Source of the DNA: Bacilli bacterium
GTDB lineage: Bacteria > Bacillota_I > Bacilli_A > RF39 > UBA660
DNA length: 32,820 nucleotides
Assembly: GCA_017472015.1 (NCBI GenBank)
Contig: JAFURC010000037.1
Location: 1-32,820 of the forward strand
Direction: 5' to 3'
Positions 32,749-32,820 of this stretch are shown here, piece after piece; positions within the stretch are counted from its first letter, which is position 1; the number at the start of each line of letters is the position of its first letter. Made by a program: the position numbers and the translations under genes. The notes under the pieces were generated by a model, which saw nothing but the letters and a program-made list of their open reading frames with translations, ran no database searches and had not been told where the DNA came from.

Positions 32749-32820
32749 TTAAACTAATTTAGGTTTATTATTTAAAAGCGAGATTAAAGCATCAAACATA
32801 TTAATACCATTTTTAGCATA
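32749..32820 (-). CDS. C-terminal fragment of a minus-strand protein, possibly a transposase
   Basis: Only the last 23 codons are in the window, reading YAKNGINMFDALISLLNNKP then KLV and a TAA at 32749-32751. The pattern (A-K/R-x-G-x-N-x-x-D-A-L-x-x-L-x-x-x-P) resembles C-termini of some IS66-like transposases, which end in a Lys-Gly-helix-Pro segment. The evidence is short and the call weak. It is convergent with the lipoprotein gene, with a shared hairpin between them. It would be the only minus-strand gene in the window. Confidence 0.4.
   Translation of the reverse strand, partial: YAKNGINMFDALISLLNNKPKLV

Overview
The window is a strongly AT-rich stretch (about a quarter G+C by eye) of a low-GC Gram-positive chromosome. 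TGA is used as a stop (for example at the ends of the genes finishing at 8592 and 20262), so this is not a code-4 mollicute. The gene set (GatCAB, Tgt, Sua5/YwlC, MutL-MiaA, HtpG under a CIRCE operator, ParE-ParC, YutD- and DUF1292-type proteins) points to Bacilli. The richness in AT and in SipW/TasA-like and BspA-like surface proteins would fit an uncultured gut lineage near the Erysipelotrichales/RF39 group, but that placement is inference. Every complete gene is on the plus strand; only a fragment at the right edge is on the minus strand. Layout: (1) 1-1492, 3' part of a repeat-rich surface protein. (2) 1598-9455, housekeeping genes: tgt, ywlC, a disrupted recX, an unknown gene, a Fic-domain gene lying between two near-identical terminator/promoter repeats, mutL, an unknown gene and miaA. 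(3) 9538-13397, a heat-shock unit (CIRCE-promoter-htpG-hsp20), then a membrane-anchored propeller-like protein. (4) 13531-16682, gatC-gatA-gatB. (5) 16683-21881, an accessory island. (6) 21957-32658, an XRE regulator, parE-parC, a DUF4015 glycosidase-like protein, YutD and DUF1292 proteins, several uncharacterised genes and a lipoprotein. (7) 32749-32820, the C-terminal end of a possible transposase on the minus strand. The main discovery is in (5): a complete diversity-generating retroelement (DGR). A 719-residue predicted surface protein ends in a lectin-like domain carrying a 103-bp variable repeat (VR, 19196-19298). Downstream lie a MutS-like small accessory protein, an Avd-like four-helix protein, a DGR-type reverse transcriptase (LGAMTSQ and YMDD motifs) and a 103-bp template repeat (TR, 21385-21487). 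TR and VR differ at 13 positions. All 13 are adenines in TR, and all fall at codon position 1 or 2 of AAY or GAA codons in the VR reading frame. This is the hallmark of adenine-specific mutagenic retrohoming. Two strong stem-loops sit between the target gene and the accessory genes. A palindrome with a G8 tract and a 35-codon ORF lie upstream of the target. A further small unknown ORF follows the TR. The target shares a TasA-like module with the surface protein at the left edge, including 29 identical bases, so the DGR appears to diversify one member of a local paralogous surface-protein family.
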